Positions 17,744 to 27,970 of a stretch of 64,000 bases of DNA are shown here, one piece after another. The stretch covers positions 496,001 through 560,000 of the forward strand of contig JADGEX010000001.1 of NCBI GenBank assembly GCA_016744135.1, written 5' to 3'. A program made the translations under genes and the position numbers. Positions within the stretch are counted from its first letter, which is position 1, and every line of letters begins with the position of its first letter. This stretch comes from Pseudodesulfovibrio sp. Lineage in GTDB: Bacteria > Desulfobacterota > Desulfovibrionia > Desulfovibrionales > Desulfovibrionaceae. The notes beneath the pieces were generated by a model. That model was not told where the DNA came from. It was given only the letters and a program-made list of their open reading frames with translations, and did not search any database.

Positions 17744-18946
17744 TCACCCTCGCAATTGGTTTCTCAAAGGAACCAATCCTATAAAAAAATGAAAAAACCA
17801 ATTAACTTGCGGGAAGAGCAACCCATCTTGGACTGCAAAATGCACTATACAGGCTGCCAACGACAGCCCAATAGCTGGCGTTGCCAAACCTCTTTTTTGT
17901 TGCAAACAAAGAGAATAAAAAAGCCTGCGGCCATACAATCCCAACATACCTAAATACATAAAAGTCGGCACGACCCCAAACCCTACAAGCATCGTCGTCA
18001 ACATATTGTCTGCCGTAACATTATGCCTGACAACATTCATAAACAATTCCCGACTGCTGAGATCAAAGAGCAGTTCATAATCTTCAAGATAGGGTTCACG
18101 CGAGGCCCGAAGTCCTATTCCAAACAATGGTTCTTTCGCGACGATATGAAGGGAAGCGGGCACTCCTTCAACTCGATAAAAGACCGACTCATAATTTTTC
18201 ATATGAAGAATCTTGCTTGGTTGATGAACAAAAAAAGCTGTTGCTGCCAGTACGGCCAGAAGCAAGGCTAAAAAACCATAGCGCTTATTAATGAATTTCA
18301 AACCTATAATCAATGGCAACAAGACAAAAGGAAGCAGGATTATGAAACGGGAACCTATGACAAAACAGGCAAAAAAACCGAGAAATAAAAGAAAAAGCAA
18401 AACTACTTTTCGCGGCCAAATATGAGCCCTTATAAACAGACTGAGTGGCCCAGCCATCAAAAGGAGCAACACATTAGCCATGGCATGATGATGCACTCCC
18501 AAAAAGGGAACCTCGTAGCCACTGACAAGCTGAATTACAGAAATCAGGATAAAAAGAGCTGTCAATAAATATTCAATATACCGCTGTAGCCAATGATCGT
18601 TAAATACAATTCGACCACACCAGTAACCGGCCAACGCCGGGGCAAAAAAAGAAAAAACTCTATATAACGACGAAGGTTGCTCCGAACTAAGCCCCCCTGA
18701 AATCAGCACCAATACCCCTAAAACAAACCAACTCCAAGGTTCCCACGAACAGCACAACCGAACGTCCTTGCTACGCCCCCCGACGAAGAAACAACCCCCT
18801 ACAACCAATAAGGCCCCCAGAGTCAAGGCCGGAGTAAAAAGATTGGTCCTCTCGCTAACGACAAGAATAATATATGGCTGTAAAAAAACAGCTTGGAGGC
18901 TAACAAACACTATAGCCGCTAGAGGCAAATAAGCGAGTAATCCCAT
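17744..18946 (-). CDS. O-antigen ligase/polymerase-like membrane protein
   Basis: A 400-residue polytopic membrane protein with 10-12 hydrophobic segments and one large loop (about residues 255-325) before the last helices. This is the build of the O-antigen ligase (Wzy/WaaL) superfamily. The loop contains EPLFGIGLRASREPY, matching the G-x-G-xx-xx pattern usual in that region. Context between a WbaP-like transferase and an SDR, with a flippase opposite, favours a Wzy-type polymerase, but ligase and polymerase cannot be separated by sequence alone. Confidence 0.75.
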   Translation of the reverse strand: MGLLAYLPLAAIVFVSLQAVFLQPYIILVVSERTNLFTPALTLGALLVVGGCFFVGGRSKDVRLCCSWEPWSWFVLGVLVLISGGLSSEQPSSLYRVFSFFAPALAGYWCGRIVFNDHWLQRYIEYLLTALFILISVIQLVSGYEVPFLGVHHHAMANVLLLLMAGPLSLFIRAHIWPRKVVLLFLLFLGFFACFVIGSRFIILLPFVLLPLIIGLKFINKRYGFLALLLAVLAATAFFVHQPSKILHMKNYESVFYRVEGVPASLHIVAKEPLFGIGLRASREPYLEDYELLFDLSSRELFMNVVRHNVTADNMLTTMLVGFGVVPTFMYLGMLGLYGRRLFYSLCLQQKRGLATPAIGLSLAACIVHFAVQDGLLFPQVNWFFHFFIGLVPLRNQLRG

Positions 18947-18996
18947 GAAGCCCTATTCGTACTGCTATAACGCAGTAATGATAAATACAGTCACCA

Positions 18997-20409
18997 TCAA
19001 ACAGCACCTCGACACCTGAAAACGGCTCCAGGTGTGCGTGTCAAAATATACAAATCAAACCATATTGACCAATTTCGAATATAATACACATCCAACTGAA
19101 TCCGTTTCTCATAGGACAATGAGCTTCGACCTGAAACTTGCCACAACCCAGTCATACCGGGCACGACTTTTGAATAAAGTTCATAACTTTCATCATATCG
19201 CTCAATTTCTGATTCCACAATCGGACGAGGACCAACAAGACTCATTTCCCCAAGTAATACGTTCACCAGTTGCGGCAATTCATCAATACTCCATGTTCGC
19301 AAAAAAGCTCCAACGGTCGTAATTCGCGGATCATTATTAAGTTTTTGCCCAGACTCCCACTCAGCCTTAAGTATAGGATCGTTCTCCAAATGCTCTTCCA
19401 AGACAGTGCTGGCATTCTTGACCATTGTCCTGAACTTCCACAATTTGAAATGTCGTCCATGACAGCCCACGCGCTTCTGAAAATAAAAAACGGGTCCTTG
19501 ACTATCAAGCTTGATAAACAAACAAATGAGCAAAAAAAATGGAGACAAAACCATCAAACCCAAAAAAGAAAAAAGGACATCAATAAACCGTTTATAAAAT
19601 CGGGGAAAAGGAGCAAGAAGTTTCTGTCCGGTTTCCAACCCCAAAATACCATTAATATCCACCACGCTCGCCCATATGCTGGCTGGACGAAAAATATCAG
19701 GAGCAATGACTATTTTTCTAAAATATTTTGAAACTGTCTTCAAAATTTCCTGACACTGCTCCAGCTTAAGAGTCGGCTTGGCGATAATAAAATATGCGCA
19801 TGGGAATTGTTTTGCCAACAACGGAATATCTGTCTGTGGAAACTTCTGTATGCCAAAGCACTCCACTTCACCACAATCGGACGAATCATCAATAAGGGCT
19901 ACTGGAATCAATCCAAGATTTAAGTATTCCTGAAAATTATCAAGCATGGTCTGCGCCAATTCGCCGCTACCATATATTATGGCAGGCCGACGCCATCCCT
20001 CGATGAATGCCATCAACTCTCGGCAACGACGACGAAAGATCGGGACCATCACCCAAGTCATGACGCAAGAAGAAAAAAGAATCAGACGAGAATATTCTTG
20101 AGCGGTCCGAGACCAAAAGGTAACTGATGCCAAGAACAAAAACACGAACGCCGTTCCCAAAGTGCATCGCTTAAGTTCCATCGGTGAAGGCATAAGGACC
20201 TTGTAAGCGCCGGATCCGGCATACGCCAGTATACACAGAGGGAGAACGGGCCAGAGCTTCATATAGGACATCAGCTCAAAATTTCCCCCCAATAAATATC
20301 GAACAAGCACACAGCTGACCACAGAAAAAGAAACGGCAACTATATCCGAACATGCAAGCATGCAGGGCATAAACCATATACGGCAAGTATTCGAAGGCAT
20401 TAAATTCAT
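18997..20409 (-). CDS. Polyprenyl-phosphate sugar phosphotransferase, WbaP-like (initiating enzyme)
   Basis: A 470-residue polyisoprenyl-phosphate glycosylphosphotransferase. It has an N-terminal membrane region (about four helices), a central nucleotide-binding-like domain (IIYGSGELAQTML) and a C-terminal bacterial sugar transferase domain. The transferase domain shows the re-entrant helix, KLWKFRTM, DELPQLVNVLLGEMSLVGPRP and TGLWQVSGRSSLSY. These enzymes move a hexose-1-phosphate to undecaprenyl phosphate and start repeat-unit synthesis. It is first in a minus-strand operon with the polymerase-like and SDR genes. Confidence 0.92.
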   Translation of the reverse strand: MNLMPSNTCRIWFMPCMLACSDIVAVSFSVVSCVLVRYLLGGNFELMSYMKLWPVLPLCILAYAGSGAYKVLMPSPMELKRCTLGTAFVFLFLASVTFWSRTAQEYSRLILFSSCVMTWVMVPIFRRRCRELMAFIEGWRRPAIIYGSGELAQTMLDNFQEYLNLGLIPVALIDDSSDCGEVECFGIQKFPQTDIPLLAKQFPCAYFIIAKPTLKLEQCQEILKTVSKYFRKIVIAPDIFRPASIWASVVDINGILGLETGQKLLAPFPRFYKRFIDVLFSFLGLMVLSPFFLLICLFIKLDSQGPVFYFQKRVGCHGRHFKLWKFRTMVKNASTVLEEHLENDPILKAEWESGQKLNNDPRITTVGAFLRTWSIDELPQLVNVLLGEMSLVGPRPIVESEIERYDESYELYSKVVPGMTGLWQVSGRSSLSYEKRIQLDVYYIRNWSIWFDLYILTRTPGAVFRCRGAV

Positions 20410-20692
20410 AATAATAATATATTTAAAAGAAGATCAATCCATCATTCTTTACGTGACAATCAACTTCCTGTAAATAACAGACATCTCAAAAGGAAAACTT
20501 GATATGACAAATAACGAGGGCGTATTTGCTCCATCGGACTAAAAAAAACAAAACAGAATTTAAAAACCTTTGCACTTCTCTCATGTTACCAAAAGAATCA
20601 GGCATTAATTCGCAGGACACGATACAACGTTCCATTTTATAAAAATCACGCAGTCAAAATTACCTAAGACTTTTGACAGACAGGAAGAACCG
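20410..20692. other. Divergent intergenic region between WbaP-like and HlyD-like genes
   Basis: This AT-rich 283-bp gap separates divergent genes and should hold both promoters. On the minus strand TTTACA is followed 17 bp later by TAAAGA, a weak match. I see no strong promoter. A 12-codon frame at 20504 with AAAAGGAAAA upstream could be a leader peptide but is unsupported. Confidence 0.3.
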
Positions 20693-21643
20693 GTGAAAAC
20701 ACGCAACGTCAACACACAACTAGAAAATTTGACTCTCTGGATGATTATCATCTGGGGTTTTTTATGCATTATCCCAACAAAAGCCTTCTGTAATGAACCT
20801 ACAAAAGAGCTCAAAGTCGAAGGGAGTATTGTATACAAAGTAACCCGCCAAGTTAAAAATCAATATAAAGGCAAAATCAAATCAATTAGAATCGTCCGTG
20901 ACAGCAAAGTCAAAAAAGGACAGATTCTTGGCACTTATACTCTCGATAAATATGTATGGAACTCACTACAAAAAAGTATCTCACCATCAAAATCAAAAAA
21001 GATTACGATGGATATCGAGGAGTTGAAGTCTAAAATTGCCATCAGGGAGAGAGAATTAAATGCTGATTTAGTTTTACTCAAGGAGGGGATGGCCTCACAA
21101 TTATCTGTGGACTCCAAAAAAAATACCCTTGTCTTACTACAGGACAAACTCCATTACACTCAACAAGAATTGCGTATTGAAAAGCGTAACATAAAAATTG
21201 AAAAAGAAAGGATAACCGAGGCCCTTGGAGGAATGAAAATTTCAACCGAAGTTCCTCGAATCGCCCAGTTTATATCCCCGATTGATGGCAACGTCCTTCA
21301 AATAATTGAAGAACAAAACTGGCAACTCAAACCAGAAACCAATTGCTTTACCGTTTCCGACACAAAAGATGTTTTCGCAACTGTAAAAATCTACGTTGAA
21401 GATTATCCCAAGCTCAAAGAAGGTATGAAAGCCACTGTCACATCAGATATTTCCCCAGGCAAGCCCTATAACGCAACTATTACAAAAATACCGATGACTC
21501 CCATGAATAGACGCTATGCCAATCTTTCATATTACAAAGTGGAGTTGGACATTCAAGATTCAAACCACTCGTTCCGCCAAGGTAACACTATTACTGTGAT
21601 TATTCCTTTAGATACTGTCAATCAAGAACACCAAAAGAAATAA
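20693..21643 (+). CDS. HlyD-like periplasmic adaptor protein (paralog of the 27971-28912 protein)
   Basis: The 316-residue protein has an N-terminal hydrophobic anchor or signal (16-33), a biotinyl-lipoyl-like half-motif (KVKKGQILG), a coiled-coil hairpin (about 95-185), the second half-motif (FISPIDGNVLQ) and a beta-barrel domain. It is a membrane-fusion protein of a tripartite exporter. It shares the hairpin signature KEGMASQ with the HlyD-like protein at 28 kb, so the two are paralogs. No transporter or TolC gene is adjacent, so it may work with the ABC exporter at 28-32 kb. The start is GTG with AGGAAG upstream. Confidence 0.82.
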   Translation: MKTRNVNTQLENLTLWMIIIWGFLCIIPTKAFCNEPTKELKVEGSIVYKVTRQVKNQYKGKIKSIRIVRDSKVKKGQILGTYTLDKYVWNSLQKSISPSKSKKITMDIEELKSKIAIRERELNADLVLLKEGMASQLSVDSKKNTLVLLQDKLHYTQQELRIEKRNIKIEKERITEALGGMKISTEVPRIAQFISPIDGNVLQIIEEQNWQLKPETNCFTVSDTKDVFATVKIYVEDYPKLKEGMKATVTSDISPGKPYNATITKIPMTPMNRRYANLSYYKVELDIQDSNHSFRQGNTITVIIPLDTVNQEHQKK

Positions 21644-21676
21644 CCACTCTCTGCCCTGACATCTTTGGAACAAACC

Positions 21677-21988
21677 ATGAATTCATATAACATCACCGGG
21701 GTCTGGAAAGGGCGTTATTTCATTGCCGACCTGATTGCCCATATCGAACAAACCAACAGCAGAATCAGTGGTCATGCTGAAATCCATCAACCTTTTGGCA
21801 AGGTTGATATCTATCACTTTTCCGGTACGGTAAGAGGAAACCGCGTCATAGCGGCACACCATAAAGGCAGCACCTTTGAAGGGCTTGTTATGAATCAGGA
21901 TGCCATTGCCGGAATAGTTACCACGTACAAAGGAAACAAGTTACACATCTCAGCCAAACGAGTCAGTATGATCCCACGTGTGAAATAA
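21677..21988 (+). CDS. Small protein of unknown function
   Basis: I do not recognise this 103-residue protein. It is soluble, with alternating hydrophobic residues that suggest a beta-rich fold, and begins MNSYNITGVWKGRYFIADLI. It follows the HlyD-like gene after 33 bp and is probably cotranscribed. I prefer the ATG at 21677 over the TTG at 21665. Its 3' end overlaps the convergent glycosyltransferase gene by 26 bp. Confidence 0.5.
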   Translation: MNSYNITGVWKGRYFIADLIAHIEQTNSRISGHAEIHQPFGKVDIYHFSGTVRGNRVIAAHHKGSTFEGLVMNQDAIAGIVTTYKGNKLHISAKRVSMIPRVK

Positions 21989-23000
21989 GTTTTTGTGCAG
22001 CAATTTCATTCCCGAACAGATCGACGTCCTTCAAATTACCCACATAGAAAGGCAAAACTTTCTCGAATTGTCTAATAACTGACACACTGTCTTGTAAGGT
22101 TTGTCCATGATCACCATAACCCAACAGTTTGAGGTGGTGAGCATTAAAACACTGCTCATAAAAAAAAGCTGTTGGGAAAGCGAGCACTGGCTTACCAAGC
22201 TGAAGAGCCTCACCGGTCAAGGCGTATCCTCCGTTACATATGACATAAGCGCATGACGACAAATCTTCGAGAAATCCAGACCGTGACGGTGGCATAAAAG
22301 ACAAATTGTGCCGTTTTCCGCGCTCCCCTGTACCGTATATATGACACTCTCGATTCGTAGACAAAAGCCCTTGCATGAGGTGCTTGTCAACGCCGGACCG
22401 CATATAGACCACAACATGATCGCCGCAAGAGGCTTTCAGTTCAAGTACATCCCGATGCATAATCGGAGGAACGATTTCCGTATTGGCTTTTTTCGCGACC
22501 AGGTTCTCTAAAGAACTCACCAAATATGAATCAGCAGCACTAAAAAAATGACGGATAAGATTTGTAGTTACGAATCGGCTCCACCTTTCTCCCGGAGGTA
22601 TCGGAGATTCACAATGAGTAAGGACGTGCTGATGATCAAGACTGACACACTTAACGCCTGCTATGCGTGCTGCTCTTGGAAGAAAAAATTCATAGTCGGT
22701 AACGGCAAGATCAGGTTTAAAGGCATCGATACTTCGACAGAGTCTATCAACGATGCCACGGTATCTAAAAATGACGTGAAAAAAATTGGCCACAGTATCA
22801 GTTGCCAACACTTTATTGTCTTTAAGAATAGTGCTCAGCATAGGAAGAGATAGAAAACGATAACCGTGGTCAAGAGCCGTCACAACCGTACCGCCCCCAA
22901 CAAAAAGAAACTCATGTTGCGGAAGTTCTCGAGCTACAGCAAGAGCACGGCTAATATGTCCTCCAGAATCCCCCATCACCCCATAAATAATACGAGCCAT
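21963..23000 (-). CDS. GT-B glycosyltransferase, GT28/UGT-like
   Basis: The 345-residue protein starts RIIYGVMGDSGGHISRA, the N-terminal glycine loop of MurG/UGT-like GT-B enzymes. It later has YVICNGGYALTGEALQLGKPVLAFP, the donor-binding signature region of the family. It probably transfers a sugar to a lipid or glycan acceptor at the inner face of the membrane. A strong GGAGGGGAG ribosome binding site precedes the ATG. The upstream neighbour on the same strand is the radical SAM gene, 46 bp away. Confidence 0.8.
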   Translation of the reverse strand: MARIIYGVMGDSGGHISRALAVARELPQHEFLFVGGGTVVTALDHGYRFLSLPMLSTILKDNKVLATDTVANFFHVIFRYRGIVDRLCRSIDAFKPDLAVTDYEFFLPRAARIAGVKCVSLDHQHVLTHCESPIPPGERWSRFVTTNLIRHFFSAADSYLVSSLENLVAKKANTEIVPPIMHRDVLELKASCGDHVVVYMRSGVDKHLMQGLLSTNRECHIYGTGERGKRHNLSFMPPSRSGFLEDLSSCAYVICNGGYALTGEALQLGKPVLAFPTAFFYEQCFNAHHLKLLGYGDHGQTLQDSVSVIRQFEKVLPFYVGNLKDVDLFGNEIAAQKLISHVGSY

Positions 23001-23046
23001 GAGTGCACTCCCCTCCTCTCCGTCCTCAGTAGGCTAATGGTCGTGA

Positions 23047-24276
23047 CTAGTACCCCATGAGCCCACAACAGCGGGTACAAACCGGCATAAGACCATCCTT
23101 ATGAAGACTTGAACGAAAAGCTTTGTACCGCGGAGAGTTCCACAGCTCTGTCACTGTATTTTCCTTTATATTACCAACGATATAATCATGGTAATCGCGG
23201 CAGGGCGACATGTCGCCATTGCTGTCTAGCTCAACCACCTGATGAATTGAAATACACTGGTTAAAACCAAAATTATTGGCATGATTTGTATAATATTCCT
23301 TAAGATTTGCTTCACCGACAATATTGGGAATGAACACAGCGGGAGGAGTTCCGCGCCGAGCAGAACGTTTTCTGATTTCTTTCATCTGCGCATCAATGAT
23401 GGCGTAATCTTCCGGTTTCCAACCACCAATCCACCCTCTGTGCAACGTAGGCTTCTCGCCGAATCGACGAAAATAATCCTGCTCATGAGCAACAGAGCTT
23501 TTCTCGTCAATCCACCATGAAGGATAAAAGACAAGAAAGTCTACCAGCGGCGATATCTCTTCATAAATATCAAGAATATGACGATGATTTTCACGTGAGA
23601 TAGTGCTTAACGAAGCAATAATGGGAAGTCCACTTTTCTTGCGTTCTCGCGCGTCGCGCACATCGGACAAACCGTCCATAACCGCACCAAAGGGATCGAG
23701 CCCCTTCGGCCCACGACGAATAGCGTTATGCAACTCAGCGTTATGCCCGTCTATGGACACCTGAAGCAGATACAAAGGAGCCTCGGTAAAGACATCCACG
23801 GCATCGGTCATATGCGTACCATTGGTAGCGATGGTCGGAGGCAACCCCAACCGTGCAGCATGTTCAATGATAGGAAGCGTCCCGTCGTAAAGCATCGGCT
23901 CACCGCCCCAAAGATAAATGATAGGCTTGTGACCATTTTCCACAAGGTCATCAAGAATTTCAATATATCGTTCGGGTGGAACCTCCGCCTGCTTGAGATC
24001 TTTCAGCTTCCGATCCAATAAAAAACCATGCTCCCCCCACTGGCCGCACATAATACACCGAAGATTGCAAACATCTGTAATACGGATGCTGAGTTGTCGT
24101 ATTCTTTTAGCTTCTCCGTTTCCATGATTTGGATACAAAGCATTAAACAGCCACTTTTCTGACTGAAGAGCCAACAGCTTCTTGGCAATCCATGGATGTC
24201 GCGCATGACGAAACAACATTTTCAAAATGACAGCAGGTGATACTTGGCTTTTATTACTCATTGCGAACTTTGGCAT
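23047..24276 (-). CDS. Radical SAM/SPASM protein
   Basis: The 409-residue enzyme carries the radical SAM cluster motif CNLRCIMC (Cys 70/74/77), a GGEPM motif for SAM binding, and a C-terminal SPASM-type region (DMSPCRDYHDYIVGNI followed by a CTRCCGL cluster) for auxiliary iron-sulfur clusters. Such enzymes modify peptides, sugars or lipids by radical chemistry, and the substrate here is unknown. Its place in a polysaccharide locus suggests a sugar or lipid modification. Upstream, 24277-24564 is a 288-bp AT-rich divergent gap in which I see no gene. Confidence 0.85.
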   Translation of the reverse strand: MPKFAMSNKSQVSPAVILKMLFRHARHPWIAKKLLALQSEKWLFNALYPNHGNGEAKRIRQLSIRITDVCNLRCIMCGQWGEHGFLLDRKLKDLKQAEVPPERYIEILDDLVENGHKPIIYLWGGEPMLYDGTLPIIEHAARLGLPPTIATNGTHMTDAVDVFTEAPLYLLQVSIDGHNAELHNAIRRGPKGLDPFGAVMDGLSDVRDARERKKSGLPIIASLSTISRENHRHILDIYEEISPLVDFLVFYPSWWIDEKSSVAHEQDYFRRFGEKPTLHRGWIGGWKPEDYAIIDAQMKEIRKRSARRGTPPAVFIPNIVGEANLKEYYTNHANNFGFNQCISIHQVVELDSNGDMSPCRDYHDYIVGNIKENTVTELWNSPRYKAFRSSLHKDGLMPVCTRCCGLMGY

Positions 24277-24564
24277 AACAGCCTGTAATAATACTTTTGA
24301 ATGACGAATTTGAGGACCTTACGCAATGAAATAGAATTGCACAACCAGCAAGAAGTATAACAAGATCACACCAAATACCAACTTCCACGTCAACAACCTG
24401 AAAAGGTTGCGAAACCCCCTTTTAATACGATATAAGAAAAATGTAATATCATCTCAAAGTATTATCATTGTATCTAATGGGAATCGTTCCCTTTTCGAAT
24501 ATCTTCACTTATGTTTTTCAGGGTACTCCCTCTCACCCACAGACAAAAAGAAAAAAACACAACA

Positions 24565-26238
24565 ATGAAACGATTTATACAATGCCCGAGGTGGGCGTGG
24601 ATGATTCCACCATTGCTGGTGATTTGTTTGGTCTTTACCCTAGCGGTCGACGTCTTGCACTGGGACGAATGGGTCATTTGGGGAGAATTACTTCATAAAA
24701 TTGAAAGTGGAACATTCAATTTGAGCGACCTCATTGCCCAACAGAATGAACAGCGCAATCTGGCTGCCAGAATATTTGGTCTTCTCCTCATGCCGTTTTT
24801 CAAACTAAATCGTTTTGCCGAATATGGATTAAATATCATGCTGGCCGGAGTCGGATTTTGGGCTGCTGTCAGACTTTACTCAAAATCAAGCAGCACGGCT
24901 CCCCCCAACTCCATCTGGCTTATCTTCTCCATGTTTTCCTTCTCAATCCTACAATGGGAAGCGTTTACCTTCGGAAGCAACAGTTCAGTAATTATTCTCC
25001 CTGTATCCATCTGGAGCGGACTACTAATCGCACACTCAGGCCCACCAACCATCACACGCCTGATAACACTTGGACTGATTGGAATTCTCCCTTCATTCAG
25101 CTTTGCCAATGGACTCTTCTACTGGGTAAGCCTCGCACCTGTCCTCGGATTGCAGGCTCATAAACACAACAAGATATCACTTGTCTCGTCTGTATGGACT
25201 GGCATGACATGCACTGCATGGTTCCTCTATTTCATAAACTTCGCCTCCCCCGAGCACCATCCTCCCTTATTGAACGGATTGACTCACCCCTTAAAATTCA
25301 CGGGATATTTTTTCGCCTATTTGGGGGGGGCGGTTTCCAGTGACAAAAATTTATTCATCATCGCCATAATGCTCGGCCTTGCTTCGTTTCCACTATTGAC
25401 AGCTATGGTGTGGCGTGAGTGGAAAGCAGGTAATAAACGACGAGAACTCATGCTACCATGGCTCGGTGCAGCAATATTCTCTCTGTGTTCTGCCGGGGTC
25501 ACAGCAATTGCTCGTTGCGATTTTGGTGTTGAACAGGCACTGGAAAGCCGCTACGCCTCATTTAGCACTCCCTACTGGATGTCCTTGGTCGCACTCTTTT
25601 TCATGACTAGGAATAAACGACCTAAAAACAATCCATTTTTCCCTTCTGCCCCAATTTTATTGGCTGCGTCCCTCATGGTCTTTATTCTCTCTACAGTTCT
25701 ATCGAGTATCGTTGTTTACAATCGGCACGACCGTTTTGTCAGAGCAAGGGACGCCCTATTCGGACTCACCGATGAAACTGCACTAAAAACAATATTCCCA
25801 GACACCGCCTATCTCATGATGCAACTCCCCTTGCTCATGAAAAAACGCCTGTCGATATACAGAGATTTGAAACAATTCGAAGCAGTTGAACAACAGGCTA
25901 GTATAGGCGGAAAATTCTCAATTTCCAATAAGTACAATGCTGCGGAAAAAAGAATTCCTGGCTTCATGGTGCAAGGAATCCTAAACAATTCAGACGGAGC
26001 TATTCTCTTCACTGTAGACAAAACAGTAATTGGTTATTTGCCGAAACCATCCAAAAATTGGAAAATATTTATTCCCTGTGCAAATATTCCTATCAAACAG
26101 GGCCAGCTGAAGGCTTTTGTGACAACAAAACAAGGGGGGAGTTTAGTTAAACTCGCACCAACAGACGGTATCTCTTTTAGGATTGAGGACCTGCAACCTG
26201 TAAATTATACTATCAATAAGTATTTTTTTATCCACTAG
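24565..26238 (+). CDS. Large GT-C-like membrane protein
   Basis: The protein of about 557 residues has 10-12 membrane segments and a soluble C-terminal part (about 430-557). After the first helix the periplasmic loop contains WDEW, resembling the acidic motif that GT-C enzymes use for catalysis, so it may transfer a sugar from a polyprenyl-phosphate donor on the periplasmic side. I do not recognise a closer family. I prefer the ATG at 24565, although the frame is open to 24511. A G8 tract at 25323-25330 lies within the coding sequence. Confidence 0.6.
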   Translation: MKRFIQCPRWAWMIPPLLVICLVFTLAVDVLHWDEWVIWGELLHKIESGTFNLSDLIAQQNEQRNLAARIFGLLLMPFFKLNRFAEYGLNIMLAGVGFWAAVRLYSKSSSTAPPNSIWLIFSMFSFSILQWEAFTFGSNSSVIILPVSIWSGLLIAHSGPPTITRLITLGLIGILPSFSFANGLFYWVSLAPVLGLQAHKHNKISLVSSVWTGMTCTAWFLYFINFASPEHHPPLLNGLTHPLKFTGYFFAYLGGAVSSDKNLFIIAIMLGLASFPLLTAMVWREWKAGNKRRELMLPWLGAAIFSLCSAGVTAIARCDFGVEQALESRYASFSTPYWMSLVALFFMTRNKRPKNNPFFPSAPILLAASLMVFILSTVLSSIVVYNRHDRFVRARDALFGLTDETALKTIFPDTAYLMMQLPLLMKKRLSIYRDLKQFEAVEQQASIGGKFSISNKYNAAEKRIPGFMVQGILNNSDGAILFTVDKTVIGYLPKPSKNWKIFIPCANIPIKQGQLKAFVTTKQGGSLVKLAPTDGISFRIEDLQPVNYTINKYFFIH

Positions 26239-26257
26239 CCACACTTGAACAATTTTC

Positions 26258-27925
26258 TCACTGTGGGACTGTTGCTTTGACCAAATCATTGACGCTTATC
26301 ACCCTGACATTATTACCAACGACTTGCACCGGCATGTTGTCGGAAAGCAAAGCAAACCGTTTTACATCCTGTACTTTTTCTCGAATCAACGTATCAAATG
26401 GCGCAAAAAAAGGAGTCGTTTCGATAAATTCCTTGGTAAAAAAGCGAGGATCAACCACGATATAATCAATCTCATTTCTGATGCAAAAAGCTGTCACTTC
26501 GCTCACATCGCCCGCATAGTAAGCTTCAAAAAGTTCTAATAAACGAGGTTTCAACCTAGCCCAATAACCTTGATTCCAAGGATGGGCCAACTCGTACGAA
26601 GCAAACACATTTCGCTGACTAAATGTCAAAATGTTATCCATCTGATAAGGATGTCCCGCGACAAGCACATCTTTGGTTGTATTGACCTTCAAGTATTCGC
26701 AGATTTCCTGATCTCTTGAATAATCATGCATCCCCTCGCCAGACAATCGGAATGCTCCCAAAAACGCGACGATAGAGACGACAACCAACACACGACAAAA
26801 AGGGATTTTTCCTTTTTGTGCAATCATACCAAACAAGCACATACCAAGAACAAAACAGTACCCGATGTTGACGGAGTATTCCATATATCGTGAGGGCAAA
26901 AAGAGCTTAAGCAACACCATCCGAGCACTTACATAAAGAAGAATTGAGGCAACGATCAAACAAACGACTGGGACGGCGTGTTGTTTCCAAAGGCACCATG
27001 GAGCCTTAAAAATAAACACAACAATAAAAGGAATGAGGGTGCACAGCCAAAATATACCAAGCTTATCAAAAGGCGTCTTGAACGGAGCCAAGGATTCCCA
27101 AGGTCTAATTATCAATTCATGAAAAATAGAAGGAACAGGTATTATGTGAAATCTACCGAGTGCAGAAAACTCAGGCTGATTCATTATTTCTGAAGCCCAT
27201 GGAAGCGGTCCAAAACCAGCGGCACTCATTTGCATATGCCAGCCAAGAAGTAGCCCACAAGCGCAGCCGAGTATCACTAAATCCATCATGCAAGACAAAA
27301 AAGGCGGCTCTTCTGTAATCTTACATTTCCAACCGAGCCAAGCGAGACCGGCTGCTCCGGTGCATAGAACAAAAATATATGGAATAAACAAAGACTGGGC
27401 GACAAGAGCTATCGCTACAAGCCATCTGGAACGACTCACCCAACCGTACAAAAAGAACATAAGTAAAGGACCAGCAAAAGCTCGGGCTAATCCTCCTGCC
27501 ATGTAATGCAAAAAAAAGGGCATAAACCAAAATGCAGCCACACACGTCAGTCCCAACGCCCACCCTCCAATCCGACGCCCGGTAAAAAACACCAGCGTCC
27601 CCATAAAGGTGTAAAGGATACCAGGTAAAATCTTTGAGAAAAGTAAAGGGGGAATAATCGATGAAACAAGGTAATACAAACCTTGAACTCCCCAAGGCAC
27701 ATAAAGCTGGGAATAATGTCCAAGTAAGTCCTGCGGATAAAGCTCGGGGTCTAACCACCGTTGCATCCAAAAAAGCTGCTGACGCACATCGTCATTGAGT
27801 ATGTAAGAATTAAAAAAAACCGTATGATGAGCCCAAATAAAAAGCAGGGCCGTAATGAGAGATATACAAATCCACGAGATATGGCTCTCAAAAAACGGTG
27901 GCGTTTTAATTTCCTGTCGCGACAT
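26258..27925 (-). CDS. Large GT-C-like membrane protein
   Basis: A 555-residue membrane protein with about 11 hydrophobic segments and a C-terminal soluble domain (about 400-555). The first periplasmic loop has LNDDVRQQ, an acidic pair in the position of GT-C catalytic aspartates. That and the topology suggest a polyprenyl-phosphate-dependent glycosyltransferase or related membrane enzyme. GGGGGACT precedes the ATG. It follows the HlyD-like gene of the ABC exporter on the same strand and converges with the gene at 24565. It has no clear sequence kinship with that neighbour beyond topology. Confidence 0.6.
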   Translation of the reverse strand: MSRQEIKTPPFFESHISWICISLITALLFIWAHHTVFFNSYILNDDVRQQLFWMQRWLDPELYPQDLLGHYSQLYVPWGVQGLYYLVSSIIPPLLFSKILPGILYTFMGTLVFFTGRRIGGWALGLTCVAAFWFMPFFLHYMAGGLARAFAGPLLMFFLYGWVSRSRWLVAIALVAQSLFIPYIFVLCTGAAGLAWLGWKCKITEEPPFLSCMMDLVILGCACGLLLGWHMQMSAAGFGPLPWASEIMNQPEFSALGRFHIIPVPSIFHELIIRPWESLAPFKTPFDKLGIFWLCTLIPFIVVFIFKAPWCLWKQHAVPVVCLIVASILLYVSARMVLLKLFLPSRYMEYSVNIGYCFVLGMCLFGMIAQKGKIPFCRVLVVVSIVAFLGAFRLSGEGMHDYSRDQEICEYLKVNTTKDVLVAGHPYQMDNILTFSQRNVFASYELAHPWNQGYWARLKPRLLELFEAYYAGDVSEVTAFCIRNEIDYIVVDPRFFTKEFIETTPFFAPFDTLIREKVQDVKRFALLSDNMPVQVVGNNVRVISVNDLVKATVPQ

Positions 27926-27970
27926 AGTCCCCCACGCTTAAAAACGTGTTCGTTCAATACTCACACAAAA

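Noticed and set aside
20504..20542. 12-codon frame with AAAAGGAAAA upstream in the divergent gap
   Set aside because: No attenuator structure or conservation could be shown; it is too short to support.
26239..26275. CCACA...TGTGG inverted repeat between two converging genes as a terminator
   Set aside because: The stem is short, the loop long and no T-run follows on either strand.
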